NCBI RefSeq assembly: GCF_014196345.1
Contig: NZ_JACIDN010000003.1
Span: forward strand, 62,001 to 126,000
Source of the DNA: Methylobacterium brachythecii
GTDB taxonomy: Bacteria > Pseudomonadota > Alphaproteobacteria > Rhizobiales > Beijerinckiaceae
Reading direction: 5' to 3'
DNA: 64,000 nucleotides
The notes beneath the pieces are model-generated. The model searched no databases and was not told the origin of the DNA. It saw nothing but the letters and a program-made list of their open reading frames with translations. Below, piece by piece: positions 9,181 to 18,599 of the stretch (its first letter is position 1; each line of letters begins with the position of its first letter). Position numbers and translations under genes: made by a program.

Positions 9181-10257
9181 TCAGCGATCGCCCTGCAGGC
9201 TGTCGAACAGCGCGAGATAGGACTCCACGACCCGCGCGGTGGCATAGGTCGCGGCCCGCGCGACCCGTGGGGCCGGATCGCCAGGATCGGCCAGGGCGGC
9301 GACGAGCGCAGATGCGAGCGCGCCGGGATCGCCGACGGGCACGAGCCGGCCGTAGCGGCCCTGCGCCAGGATCTCCTCCGGACCGCCGCAGGTCGTTGCG
9401 ACGACCGGGAGCCCGGAGGCGAGGGCCTCGACCACCACGTTGCCGAAGGACTCGCTGGTCGAGGTCAGGGCGAACACCCGGGCGCTGGCATAGGCCGCCC
9501 ACGGCTCGGTGTAGCCCGGCAATGCCACGCGGCCGTCGAACCCCGCCGCCAGCGCCTCCAACCTCGGCCGCTCCGGACCCTCGCCGAGGATCGTCAGCCG
9601 TGTCTCGGGCGGGCAATGGGCGAGGGCCTCGATCAGGCCGGCGTAATTCTTTTCCGGCACGAGGCGGCCCACCGCCAGGATCGCGGACGGCCGGTTTGCG
9701 AGATCGGCGCTATCGGCGGCCGGCAGGCTATGCTCGACCGGGATCGGGTTCGGGATCGAGGCGACACGGCTCGCGGGGAGCCGCCAATCGGCGACGAGGT
9801 GCCGGGCCAACCCGTCGGAGACGCAGACCGTTTTTTCCGAGGCTCGCGCCAGGAGCGGCGCAAGCCGGTAGGCGGCGCGGCCGATCCGCCCGCGCACGAT
9901 GCCTTCATAGCCGTGATACGACAGAACGATCCGTGTCGGCGCGCGCGCGAGCAGGCTGGCGGCCACGAGCTTGGCATCGGCGGACGCGTCGATGGCGAGG
10001 GCGACGTCGGGCCGCTCGCGGGCGAGCCAGCGTGACAGCTTCAGGATCGAGGCCGCATGCCCTCCGGGCAGAGCGACGAAGCGGATGGCGGGATCGACGA
10101 AACCCCTGTTCTCGCCCTCCGGATCGTCGACGAGCAGCGTCGCGTCCAGGCCAGCGGCGCGGAACCCCGAAGCCAGGACCGCGGCGGTGCGCTCGGCGCC
10201 GCCCGCCCGCAGGCCATGGACGTAGACGGCGACTTTGCGCGTGCGGCGCGCGCTCAC
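9181..10257 (-). CDS. Glycosyltransferase family 4 protein
   Basis: The 358-residue GT-B glycosyltransferase has an N-terminal glycine-rich donor/acceptor motif (HGLRAGGAERTAA) and the C-terminal GT4 signature LTSTSESFGNVVVEALASG, in which the ESFG-E region binds the nucleotide sugar. AVGRLVPEKN marks the start of the second Rossmann domain. It uses an unknown nucleotide sugar and should act at the cytoplasmic face of the inner membrane. The start is a GTG that overlaps the asnB stop codon in a GTGA configuration, so both are in one operon read leftwards from the acyltransferase gene. Confidence 0.88.
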   Translation of the reverse strand: MSARRTRKVAVYVHGLRAGGAERTAAVLASGFRAAGLDATLLVDDPEGENRGFVDPAIRFVALPGGHAASILKLSRWLARERPDVALAIDASADAKLVAASLLARAPTRIVLSYHGYEGIVRGRIGRAAYRLAPLLARASEKTVCVSDGLARHLVADWRLPASRVASIPNPIPVEHSLPAADSADLANRPSAILAVGRLVPEKNYAGLIEALAHCPPETRLTILGEGPERPRLEALAAGFDGRVALPGYTEPWAAYASARVFALTSTSESFGNVVVEALASGLPVVATTCGGPEEILAQGRYGRLVPVGDPGALASALVAALADPGDPAPRVARAATYATARVVESYLALFDSLQGDR

Positions 10258-12155
10258 GCGGCCGCCGTGGCGGGCCGTGCCCCCAGACCTGGCTTGAAGG
10301 TGCGCAGGAACAGTTCGAGGTTGACCAGCGACCAGAGCACCTTCTCGTGATTTCGCCGGCCCTCGACATGCTCGCGGGTCAGCCGGTCGAGGACGCTAGG
10401 GTCGAGGATGCGCCGCGTCTCCGACGCCTCCGAGCCGAGCAGGTCGCCGAGGCGATCGCGGAAGGGGCCTCGCAGCCAGGCATCGAACGGAACGCGGAAG
10501 CCCACCTTCTTGCGGTTCAGGATCGCGGGCGGCAACACCTCGGCCATCGCCGCGCGCAGCACGGCCTTGCCCTTGGCGTGCCCCGTGAGGAAGCGGTCGG
10601 GGAAGCGGGCGACAAGGCGCGCGAGCTCGACGTCCATGAAGGGCATCCGGCCCTCCACCGACGCGGCCATCATCATGCGGTCGCCCCGTTCCAGCAGGTT
10701 GTCAGGCAACCACGACGTCTGGTCGAAGAACAGGGCTCGGCGAACGTTCGACCCGGTCCGCATCGAGAAAGGGAAAGGGTCGATCACTTCGAGGCTGGAG
10801 CGGCCGGTGAGCGCGGCGCGGTCGCCATCGTCCATGCCCCCGAACCAGCGGCGCATCCGAGCCTGCTGATCGCGCTCGCTCAGCGCGCTGGCCAGCACTT
10901 TGATCCGGCGCAGGCCGTAGGGCAGCGCCCCGATGGCGGGCTCGACCAAACGGTCGTGAACGGCGGCCGGCACGACGCCCGCGTAGAGGCCGGTCCAGCG
11001 CTCGGCCCGGTGCTTCGGGTAACCGGCCATCAACTCATCGGCACCCTCGCCGGTGAGGACCATCTTGACGCTCTCGCGGGCAAGCCGCGAGAGCAGCAGG
11101 ATCGGCACGTCCGAGGTGTTGGTCAGCGGCGCCCCGAGAGCCCGGAGCGCGTCGGGCCATGCGTCGAGGAAATCCTGCGGGGTGATCACGCGTTCGGTGT
11201 GATCGGTGCGGAAATGCTCCGCGATCGTCCGGGCATGGTCGAGTTCGGAATAGGCCGCTTCGGCGAAGCCCACCGCGAAGGTACGGACCGGCTCCCGGGC
11301 ATGCCGACTCATCGCGGCAACGACCGCGGAGGAATCGACCCCGCCCGAGAGGAAGGCGCCGAATGGGGCGTCGCTGCGCATCCGCAGCCGCACGGCCTCG
11401 TCGAACGTGTTCGAGAACAGCCGGACCGCCTCTCCGAAGTCTGTGACATCGGGGCGCGTCGTGGCGAAGGGAGGTGTGAAATAGCGGCGGACGCTGAGAG
11501 CGCCGTCCTGCCATACAGCGAGAGATCCAGGCGGCAGCTTGCGGATGCCTTGGAACAAGGTCGCAGGACCCGGCACGTAGCGGTCGATCAGGAAGGCATC
11601 GAGCGCGGCCCAATCGAGATCGCGCTTGGTGCCGGGGAGGTCCAGAAGGGCTGCGACCTCCGAGGAGAAGGCGACCCGGCCGTGGCTCTCGGCCAGGAAC
11701 AGCGGCTTCTTGCCGAAGGCATCCCGTGCGAGCAGCACCCGCTGCCGCTCGGCGTCGAACAGCGCGAAGGCGAACATGCCGCGCAGGCGGTCGAGGCATT
11801 CCTCGCCCCAGGCGCTGTAGGCCTCGATCAGCACCTCGGTGTCGGAATCGGTGCGAAAGACGTGACCGCGGCCGCGCAACTCCTCACGCAGCTCGACGTA
11901 GTTGTAGATCTCGCCGTTGAAGGTGAGCGTGATCCGCCCATCGGCGCTCGCCATCGGCTGATGGCCACCGCCGAGGTCGATGATTGACAGGCGCCGATGC
12001 CCGAACGCGACCTCGTGGCCGCCATCCGGCGTGCGCGTTCGCCAAATGCCGCTGCCGTCAGGGCCGCGATGAACCAGGCTGTCGGTAAGCCTGCGCAGAG
12101 TGGTCTCGTCCGGCGCGTGCCGGGCTTCGACCATCCAACCGAAGATGCCGCACAT
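10254..12155 (-). CDS. asnB: AsnB-type glutamine-dependent amidotransferase
   Basis: The 633-residue enzyme begins MCGIFGWM, with the N-terminal Cys nucleophile of class II glutamine amidotransferases, followed by LVHRGPDGSG and a synthetase domain with the ATP pyrophosphatase motif LSGGVDSSAVV. The open frame runs upstream to 12314, but Cys2 fixes the true start at 12155. It is longer than E. coli AsnB (554) and near the length of amidotransferases in exopolysaccharide loci. In such loci AsnB paralogues can amidate uronic acids (as proposed for WbpS); the neighbouring UDP-ManNAcA genes make this plausible. Ordinary asparagine synthesis cannot be excluded. Confidence 0.88.
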   Translation of the reverse strand: MCGIFGWMVEARHAPDETTLRRLTDSLVHRGPDGSGIWRTRTPDGGHEVAFGHRRLSIIDLGGGHQPMASADGRITLTFNGEIYNYVELREELRGRGHVFRTDSDTEVLIEAYSAWGEECLDRLRGMFAFALFDAERQRVLLARDAFGKKPLFLAESHGRVAFSSEVAALLDLPGTKRDLDWAALDAFLIDRYVPGPATLFQGIRKLPPGSLAVWQDGALSVRRYFTPPFATTRPDVTDFGEAVRLFSNTFDEAVRLRMRSDAPFGAFLSGGVDSSAVVAAMSRHAREPVRTFAVGFAEAAYSELDHARTIAEHFRTDHTERVITPQDFLDAWPDALRALGAPLTNTSDVPILLLSRLARESVKMVLTGEGADELMAGYPKHRAERWTGLYAGVVPAAVHDRLVEPAIGALPYGLRRIKVLASALSERDQQARMRRWFGGMDDGDRAALTGRSSLEVIDPFPFSMRTGSNVRRALFFDQTSWLPDNLLERGDRMMMAASVEGRMPFMDVELARLVARFPDRFLTGHAKGKAVLRAAMAEVLPPAILNRKKVGFRVPFDAWLRGPFRDRLGDLLGSEASETRRILDPSVLDRLTREHVEGRRNHEKVLWSLVNLELFLRTFKPGLGARPATAAA

Positions 12156-12160
12156 GGCGT

Positions 12161-13309
12161 CTAAGTCCCGTCCGTGATCATGCCCGGCGCCCGAGCTGGG
12201 GCCGAAGTGCGGCCGGCAAAATCCGTTCCGGCGGTATCCGCGTAGATCGCGCCGAGCGCTGCGGCGAATGTTTCGATCGTCAGACCGTCCTGGTAGCGGC
12301 GGCGCGCGGCGCATTGCATCCGGTCGAGCGTCTCACGGTCAGCGAGCAGCCCTGCCAGCGCATCAGCCAGCGATCCGGGGTCGCGCGCGACGAGGCGACC
12401 GTTCTCGCCGTCATGCACGATCTCCTCGACGTTGCCGACCCGGGTTGCCACCAGAGCTGCTCCGGCACAGGCTCCCTCTGCGAGGCTCAGGGGAAGAGCC
12501 TCGGCGATCGATGGCAGGACCACGATGTCGCTCTCCCGCATGAGTGCGTGCACCTCATCCGCGTCGATCCAGCCGGTGAAATGGACGGCGTCGGCCAGCC
12601 CCAGCTCCGTGGCTCGGGTCGTGTAGGCTGCGACCTCGCCGTCGCCGGCCATCGTACAGCGCCAGCTACCGATGCCCCGGGCCCGCAGCAGCGCCAGCGC
12701 ATCGAGCAGAATATCGGCCCCCTTGTGCACCCCGATCCGCCCGGCGAGCAGGATCGAGACGTCCGCTCGGCGCGGCTTCGGAAGCACGATGTCGGAGGCA
12801 AAATCGGGGATTCCGTTGACCACCACGCGAATGCGAGCTGGATCGACGCCGGCGGCAGCCATCTGCGCGGCCGCCGGACAACCTAGCGCGAGGACCGCAT
12901 CGGCGGATCGGCAGATCGCGAGGAACAGCCAGCCCTGGACTCCGCCTCTTGCGAGCGAGGCGATGGGCAAGCTGTCGTGGAGGTGGACGACGACCCGCGC
13001 GTCGAAGGCACGGGCCAGCCGCACGACGGCGAGCTTACGGACCGCGCTGCCCCGCATGGCGAAATTAACGTGGACGACGTGCGGCCGGAAGTCCCGCATC
13101 ATGTGCCATAGCGCAGCTAGCCGGCCGGGAAACGCCAGCGGCCACGTCGATCCCGCCTCGCCGCGAGCCGCTCCGAAGCGCAGCTCTATCCCTGGCATCG
13201 CGACGCTGGAGTTGCGGAGATAGTAGTATAGGCGGTCGATCCCGCCGCGGCCCCCGAGGCCGGACGGGGTGACGCAAAGCACGCGTATCTGCGCCGGCAC
13301 GCCGCTCAT
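12161..13309 (-). CDS. Glycosyltransferase family 4 protein
   Basis: The protein is 382 residues from the ATG at 13309. The N-terminus has the GGRGGIDRLYYYLRN loop, then VVHVNFAMRG and VVVHLHDS; the C-terminal domain has LLAGRIGVHKGADILLDAL and the GT4 motif LPSIAEALPLSLAEGACAG. It should transfer an unknown hexose in repeat-unit assembly. Upstream codons to 13840 are in frame but lie inside the acyltransferase gene and look unlike protein. Its start codon overlaps the acyltransferase stop (ATGA), and asnB starts only 6 bp after its own stop, so the four genes 14430-9181 form one coupled operon. Confidence 0.86.
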   Translation of the reverse strand: MSGVPAQIRVLCVTPSGLGGRGGIDRLYYYLRNSSVAMPGIELRFGAARGEAGSTWPLAFPGRLAALWHMMRDFRPHVVHVNFAMRGSAVRKLAVVRLARAFDARVVVHLHDSLPIASLARGGVQGWLFLAICRSADAVLALGCPAAAQMAAAGVDPARIRVVVNGIPDFASDIVLPKPRRADVSILLAGRIGVHKGADILLDALALLRARGIGSWRCTMAGDGEVAAYTTRATELGLADAVHFTGWIDADEVHALMRESDIVVLPSIAEALPLSLAEGACAGAALVATRVGNVEEIVHDGENGRLVARDPGSLADALAGLLADRETLDRMQCAARRRYQDGLTIETFAAALGAIYADTAGTDFAGRTSAPARAPGMITDGT

Positions 13310-14430
13310 GGCGCACTCGCGGCTGCCGCACGATGCAGCGAAGCGGCTCCTTCGGTCGGGGCGACCCGCGATCCGAACCGCCGCCGCAGCCCCAGCACCG
13401 GCCTCTCCACGGCACGATACGATATCCAAGCGGCGGCGAATGCCAGCGCCCAACCCAGCGCTGCCCCCGCCAGCTGAGGCCAGGCGAGCCGGATGGCGAC
13501 GGCCTCGCCGAGCGAAAGGGCGGCGAGATGCCAGAGGTAAAGCGAATAGCTGAGGATTCCGATCGCCACGAGCGGCCGGCTGTCGAGGACCGCACGTACG
13601 GCTGGGAAGCGGCCAGTGCTGGTGAGCGCCAAGATCGGTGAGACGAGGGCGAGGCTTTGGATGGTGTAGCGTAACGTGCTGCGGAAGAACTCGTCGCGGA
13701 TCAGGAACGTCGCAAGGAGCACCGCGAGCGCCGCAGCGACGACGGTTGGCTGCGTCAGAAACGTGACCCAACGTTGCCCGGCCTGGTCCGCCACGAGCAG
13801 AGCTGCAAGCGCGCCGAACAGGATCGCGTCGATCCGGCACTCCGTGGCGACGCCGTTATATTGCGTGGCTGCCTCCGGAGCGGCCAGTGCGACGCCGATC
13901 CGGATCGCCAAGGAAGCTGCGCAGAGGCAGGCCAGCACCCGCGCGAGGCGCGCAGGATGTGGCAGCAGAGCGAGCATCAGCCACGGAAAAAGGAGGTAGA
14001 AGTGCTGCTCGACGGCGAGGGACCATAGCTGCCCGCCGATACCGTCCAGGGCCTGTGGTGCCAGGATGACGAGGTAATTCGTGAGGTAAGCGAGCGCTCC
14101 CGCGACGCCCAGCAGATCGAGCCGGCCGCCGGCCGCGACCCAGACGGCGCCAACGATGACGACGCTGACGATCAGCGGCGGGTAGAGCCGCAGCAGGCGG
14201 CGCATGTAGAAGGCCCTCACCGCGATCGTGCCGCTGCGGCGGTGCTCGCCGATCATCAGCGTCGTGACGAGGAAGCCGCTGATGAAGAAGAAAACCGTCA
14301 CGCCGAACACGCCGGGGACACGGTCCTGCAGGCCGGTATGCGAGACCATGACGAGCAGGATGCTGAGGGCACGCAGGCCATCGAGGGCCGGAATCGGATG
14401 GCCAGGCGCCAAGCGTGAATCCTCGGCCAT
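13306..14430 (-). CDS. Acyltransferase family 3 membrane protein (OafA-like)
   Basis: The 374-residue, multi-spanning protein has the family N-terminus PALDGLRALSILLVMVSHTG, containing the conserved His, then FFFISGFLVTTLM, RAFYMRRLLRLYPPL and SLAVEQHFYLLFPWL, all typical of acyltransferase-3 (OafA/NodX-like). These integral membrane enzymes O-acylate, usually O-acetylate, surface glycans. I choose the ATG at 14430 because AAGGG lies about 7 bases upstream; an in-frame ATG at 14475 would add 15 polar residues. It is the first gene of the leftward operon and is divergent from the Wzy-like gene. Confidence 0.88.
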   Translation of the reverse strand: MAEDSRLAPGHPIPALDGLRALSILLVMVSHTGLQDRVPGVFGVTVFFFISGFLVTTLMIGEHRRSGTIAVRAFYMRRLLRLYPPLIVSVVIVGAVWVAAGGRLDLLGVAGALAYLTNYLVILAPQALDGIGGQLWSLAVEQHFYLLFPWLMLALLPHPARLARVLACLCAASLAIRIGVALAAPEAATQYNGVATECRIDAILFGALAALLVADQAGQRWVTFLTQPTVVAAALAVLLATFLIRDEFFRSTLRYTIQSLALVSPILALTSTGRFPAVRAVLDSRPLVAIGILSYSLYLWHLAALSLGEAVAIRLAWPQLAGAALGWALAFAAAWISYRAVERPVLGLRRRFGSRVAPTEGAASLHRAAAASAP

Positions 14431-14593
14431 GACAGCACCCTTATTCACCGCCACTCCATTTCGCCTTGCAGGCACCGTCGCCGCCCCGGAAGCCCGAACG
14501 GCGCGTCATCCTGAGCGCAGCGGCTTGATCCTTCCTTAAAGAAGTCGCGCGCCCTATGAGGCTGGCGAAACGACGCGTTCCGGCGGCCTTACG

Positions 14594-15859
14594 ATGCACG
14601 GTGCGATCCACCGGGAGACATACACGATCGGCGCTGGCGCCACTCGCTCGAGCACCACGCCGCTCCTGTCGGCCCTCTTCATTCTGTTCGTGGTCTTTGC
14701 GCTGCTGCGGGTCGCTCTCAACCCACTGCTGCTCGATCTCGTCGTCAACTACTCGACGGATTCCGGCTCGGTCATCGAGAAGCTTCACCCGGCCCTCTAT
14801 GGCTTCATCGCCATCGGGCTCGTGGCTTTGCCCCGTTTCCGCATCGTTCTCGGCGTTTGGGAAGTGCGCGTGGTTCGCGCCATGCTCGCGTTTAACGCCG
14901 GCATCGTGGCCATCCTCGTCGGCACTGCGCTGGCCGGACGGGGCGGCTCGGCCGGCTTCCTGATCGACACCTATTGCGGCGCGAGTTTCGCGATCCTGCT
15001 CTTTTTGTTCCCGCCGGTTTGGCGACCTCGGGTCGGGCAGGCCGTGATCCTGTGGCTCGCCCTGAGCGCGCTCGTGGCCATCGTAGAGTTTGGCCTGAAA
15101 ACGAGATTCCAGCCCTTCGACGAATCCGAGACCGCGTTCCGGCCGATCGGTCTCGCTTCGCATCCCCTTGAACTCGGCCTTTGGATGGCGATTGGGCCGC
15201 CCTTTACCGCCGCCACGAACTGGTCTCGGCGGACGAAGCTCGCAATTGGTCTTCTGTTTGTCGTCGGCCTCGGTGTATCCGGGGCACGGACGGCCCTGGT
15301 CGTTGGGTCTGCGGCAAGCATCGTCCTCGCGATCGGTGCGATCGGCATGGGAGCCACCACACGGCGACGGCTGGAAAACCGCATCATCGCTAGCGTAGGA
15401 CTGGCTGCCCTGATCCCGCTCGGCATTCTGGCGCTGGGTGCGACTGGCGGCCTGGACCGTTTCGTCGCAGGGCCGGGCGACGCCAATGCGCAGACCCGGA
15501 TCGACGTCTACGGGATCTTCTCGCACATGACCTGGACGCAGATCATGCTCGGGATGGACATGACGTCCATGCTCGCCATCGCCAAGACTTACTTCCGACT
15601 GGAATCCGTCGAAAGCTCAGTCGTGATGTTCGTGACCCTCTTTGGCGCGCTCGGCACAAGTCTATTCGTTATTTTTTTCGCCTGGGTAATGCGCGTTCTG
15701 CTCATCGGCGCCAAGGCCAGTGTTTTCCTGGGGTGTGGTGTATTTCTGATCGTCGCGCTCAGCAGTAATGGATTGTCCACGAAGGGATCGGCGATATTCT
15801 TGTTGTTCACCCTAATCATCGCGCTGCGCCCGGTGCGGCGCGACCTGGCATGGATGTGA
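14594..15859 (+). CDS. Wzy/O-antigen ligase-like polymerase
   Basis: The 421-residue integral membrane protein has about ten to twelve hydrophobic segments and a larger polar loop near residues 290-320, the layout of WaaL/Wzy proteins. Short family-like pieces are FKPI-like region SETAFRPIGLASHPLELG, where Arg and His precede a membrane helix, and GVSGARTALVVGSAAS, the conserved S-x-R-x-A feature. It probably polymerises or ligates undecaprenyl-linked repeat units in the periplasm. Its last 10 bases overlap the start of the GH5 gene (ATGGATGTGA), indicating coupled translation. Confidence 0.75.
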   Translation: MHGAIHRETYTIGAGATRSSTTPLLSALFILFVVFALLRVALNPLLLDLVVNYSTDSGSVIEKLHPALYGFIAIGLVALPRFRIVLGVWEVRVVRAMLAFNAGIVAILVGTALAGRGGSAGFLIDTYCGASFAILLFLFPPVWRPRVGQAVILWLALSALVAIVEFGLKTRFQPFDESETAFRPIGLASHPLELGLWMAIGPPFTAATNWSRRTKLAIGLLFVVGLGVSGARTALVVGSAASIVLAIGAIGMGATTRRRLENRIIASVGLAALIPLGILALGATGGLDRFVAGPGDANAQTRIDVYGIFSHMTWTQIMLGMDMTSMLAIAKTYFRLESVESSVVMFVTLFGALGTSLFVIFFAWVMRVLLIGAKASVFLGCGVFLIVALSSNGLSTKGSAIFLLFTLIIALRPVRRDLAWM

Positions 15860-17160
15860 ACCGTCCCCTTTCTGTGCGCCGGCTGCTCGGATGGCCGGCT
15901 TGGACGGCTGGTTTGCCAGTCCGAGGCACGTTGGTCGGCTTGGCTTTACTCTTGGCCGGTTCCGCCACCGCAGAGGCCGGTGATGCCCTGTTCCGCCATG
16001 GGATCGGCGTCCATTCTCTGCTCAACTGGGGGACGCTAGAGCCCAACCGATCCGATCATTACGCCGCCCGGCCGTTCTCGGATGTCGATCACGAACTGCC
16101 GGATGCTCTGTTGGAGGCGGTGGCGAAAGCAGGCTTCGACTTCGTCCGGCTGACCGTCGATCCGGGGCCCTTCATGCAGCTCACCGGAGCCGCCCGCGAT
16201 GCGCTCGACGATCGGCTCGCCGCGACTGTGCGCCGGATTCAGCGGCTCGGACTGGCCGTCGTCGTCGACCTGCACTCCAATACGCAGGTTGCGGCCTATG
16301 ATGCGCAGGCGATCATCGCGACGGCTGACAGCGCCCTTTTCCGTTCCTACGTCGCGCTGGTGCGCCGGACGGCGCGTTTGCTCGCCGGGCTCGCACGGAC
16401 GGACGTGGCCTTCGAGCTGATGAACGAGCCGCCCTACGGCTACGATCCTGAGAGCCGCCGCCGCTGGCAGGGCATGATGGAGACCCTGCACGCGGCCGCT
16501 CGAGCCGAGGCTCCGGAGATGACGCTCATCCTGACGGGGAGCCACGGCGGTGACCGTGAGGGATTGCTGGCGCTCGACGCGGCCCCGTTCAGGGGGAGCC
16601 GCGTGCTCTACTCATTCCACTATTACGAGCCCTACGACTTCACCCACCAGGGGGTGCCCGAGGAAGGGATCGCGGGTCGATACCGGCAATACCTCTCCGG
16701 GATGCCTTATCCCGCCGCCAGCGTCCCGCGCGCCGCAGTCGAGGCGGGTGTGCGCGCCAATATCGACGCCGACCCGGATCTCGACTTTGCAACACGCCTG
16801 CTGGTGCAACGGCAGGCGGCCGCGAAGATCGATACCTATCTACGCGCCGGCGCCGACCGGACGATGATCGCGCGCCACTTCCAGGAGGTCGCCGACTGGG
16901 CGCGCCGCAACGGCATTCACGGCGACCAGATCTTCCTCGGCGAGTTCGGCGCCACCCGCTCCTACGACAATCACCGCGCGGCTAGCGCTGACTCGTACCA
17001 GAACTGGATCGGCGACGTGCGGCGCGAAGCCGAGGCGCGCGGGTTCGGGTGGGCGATTTGGGCACTGACCGGCACCGGCGGGATGGCGCTCGTTTCAACC
17101 GATGGCGGCACGCAACTCGATATCGGGTCGTCCTGCGCCCTGGGGCTGGCCTGTCGCTAG
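15850..17160 (+). CDS. Secreted glycoside hydrolase family 5 (endoglucanase-like)
   Basis: The 436-residue protein begins with a basic, then hydrophobic stretch (residues about 25-42) ending in SATAEAG, consistent with a signal peptide or anchor. The GH5 fold is indicated by FELMNEPPYG with the acid/base Glu193, the YSFHYYEPYDF region and FLGEFGATR with the nucleophile Glu365; both catalytic glutamates are present. GH5 enzymes cleave beta-glucans, mannans and related chains. Coupling to the Wzy-like gene suggests a role in trimming or releasing the polymer made by this locus, as BcsZ-type cellulases do in cellulose loci, though the actual substrate is unknown. Confidence 0.85.
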   Translation: MDVNRPLSVRRLLGWPAWTAGLPVRGTLVGLALLLAGSATAEAGDALFRHGIGVHSLLNWGTLEPNRSDHYAARPFSDVDHELPDALLEAVAKAGFDFVRLTVDPGPFMQLTGAARDALDDRLAATVRRIQRLGLAVVVDLHSNTQVAAYDAQAIIATADSALFRSYVALVRRTARLLAGLARTDVAFELMNEPPYGYDPESRRRWQGMMETLHAAARAEAPEMTLILTGSHGGDREGLLALDAAPFRGSRVLYSFHYYEPYDFTHQGVPEEGIAGRYRQYLSGMPYPAASVPRAAVEAGVRANIDADPDLDFATRLLVQRQAAAKIDTYLRAGADRTMIARHFQEVADWARRNGIHGDQIFLGEFGATRSYDNHRAASADSYQNWIGDVRREAEARGFGWAIWALTGTGGMALVSTDGGTQLDIGSSCALGLACR

Positions 17161-17535
17161 TGCCCGCAGTTCCAGGCCCAGCGCTCGGCGACTAAAATCC
17201 GACGCTTGGTGTCCGGCTCGCGCTGCCGCGTCCGCTGTATTTCCGCCAATCTGCTTCAGGCGAGTCAGGTATCGAAAGTCCGTGATGCCGCCGACGAACG
17301 AAGCCGCTGCTCCGATCCGATTCGAGCCGATCCTAATCGCGGACGTCGTTCGGACTTTCGCCGCCTAATAAATCTTCTGTAGTCGGCGAGGATTTTCGAA
17401 ACACTGACGTAGTCATGCAAATGTAAAAAATGAAATGTACGCGTCACTGACTGTCTTGGACGTATCGAACAGGTTGCTGCACTGCGGGTTCACCGCAGGC
17501 TGATTTGACGGTCGCCATTGGGGACTGCTGGCGAA
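17161..17535. other. Intergenic region without a supported gene
   Basis: These 375 bp separate the polysaccharide and lipid loci. Only short ORFs without codon support are present. The stretch 17365-17455 is more AT-rich than its surroundings and probably holds the promoter of the downstream glycosyltransferase. A small hairpin (CTGCGG 17482-17487 pairing with CCGCAG 17493-17498) lies in its likely 5' leader. I see no tRNA or clear operator. Confidence 0.5.
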
Positions 17536-18573
17536 ATGCGCGTTCTGATCGCGACAGATGCTTGGGCGCCGCAGGTGAACGGCGTGGTGCGAACACTCAC
17601 TTCGCTGCAGAAGTCCGCCAGCCGGGTCGGGATGGAAATCGTTTTCCTGTCGCCGGAGGGGTTTTCGACCTTCCCCCTACCGAGCTATCCCGGCCTGAAC
17701 TTGGCGATTCCCGATAGCAGGGAGATCGCGCGGCGGATCGAGGCGGCGCGGCCCGACGCGATCCACGTCGCGACCGAAGGGCCGATTGGTCACGCGGTGC
17801 GCTCCTACTGCATCAAGCACCGCCTGCCCTTCACCACGAGCTTCACCACCAAGTTCCCCGAATACATCGCCGCGCGCTTCTTCGTGCCGGCGACCTGGAG
17901 CTATTGGGTACTCCGGCGCTTCCACGCCGCAGGCCGGGTCACCATGGCCTCGACGAACTCGCTGGTGCGCGAGTTGCGCGGGCGCGGTTTCCGCAAGCTC
18001 GGAATCTGGAGCCGCGGCGTCGACACCGAGCTGTTCACCCCGGCTAACGCCGCAGAGCTCGATCTGCCCCGTCCGATCTTCCTCAATGTCGGCCGCGTCG
18101 CGGTCGAGAAGAATCTCGAAGCCTTCCTGTCGCTCGATCTCCCCGGCTCGAAAGTCGTGATCGGCGCCGGGCCGCAGCTCGAAGAGCTGAAGGCCAAGTT
18201 CCCCGAGGCGCACTTCTTGGGCGAGCGGCATGGCTCCGACCTCGCCGCTTATATCGCGGCGGCGGACGTCTTCGTGTTCCCGAGCCTCACCGACACCTAC
18301 GGCGTGGTCCAGCTCGAAGCGCTTGCCTGCGGCGTGCCGGTGGCGGCCTTCCCCGTGACCGGCCCGCGGGACGTCATCGGCAACCACGATGTCGGCGTGC
18401 TCGACGAAGACCTCCGGGCTGCCTGCCTCGGCGCCCTGAACGTCTCCCGCGAGGCCTGCCGCAATTTCGCGCTCGCCCGCTCCTGGGAGGCCAGCGCCCG
18501 TCAATTCGCGCGCAACGTTTCACGGGCGCGCATCCGCAAGCCGAAATGGTCCACCGCCCCGGCGACGGCCTGA
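17536..18573 (+). CDS. GT4 glycosyltransferase, SqdX/MgtA-like
   Basis: The 345-residue GT-B protein starts MRVLIATDAWAPQVNGVVRT, a form shared with SqdX (sulfolipid synthase), MgtA and bacterial diacylglycerol glycosyltransferases. The acceptor-side motif TSFTTKFPEYIAARF resembles the SYHT-FP-Y motif of SqdX-like enzymes. The C-terminal donor site is FPSLTDTYGVVQLEALACG. I infer glycosylation of diacylglycerol or another membrane lipid, because the next gene encodes a PmtA-type methyltransferase only 26 bp downstream. A TTG at 17518 would add six residues; the ATG at 17536 is preferred. Polysaccharide synthesis remains an alternative. Confidence 0.82.
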   Translation: MRVLIATDAWAPQVNGVVRTLTSLQKSASRVGMEIVFLSPEGFSTFPLPSYPGLNLAIPDSREIARRIEAARPDAIHVATEGPIGHAVRSYCIKHRLPFTTSFTTKFPEYIAARFFVPATWSYWVLRRFHAAGRVTMASTNSLVRELRGRGFRKLGIWSRGVDTELFTPANAAELDLPRPIFLNVGRVAVEKNLEAFLSLDLPGSKVVIGAGPQLEELKAKFPEAHFLGERHGSDLAAYIAAADVFVFPSLTDTYGVVQLEALACGVPVAAFPVTGPRDVIGNHDVGVLDEDLRAACLGALNVSREACRNFALARSWEASARQFARNVSRARIRKPKWSTAPATA

Positions 18574-18599
18574 TTCAACACCCGGTAGGAGCTAAATCC

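Noticed and set aside
9267..11987. 906-codon open frame on the plus strand
   Set aside because: It runs antisense to the GT4 and asnB genes, both clearly coding; low-complexity Arg/Ala/Gly translation.
14505..14540. CGTCATCCTGAGCGCAGCGG resembling half of a dispersed palindrome
   Set aside because: No second arm is found nearby, so a repeat cannot be supported from the window alone.
17265..17447. 60-codon minus-strand ORF in the large intergenic region
   Set aside because: No ribosome-binding site, no domain and codon use unlike neighbours.
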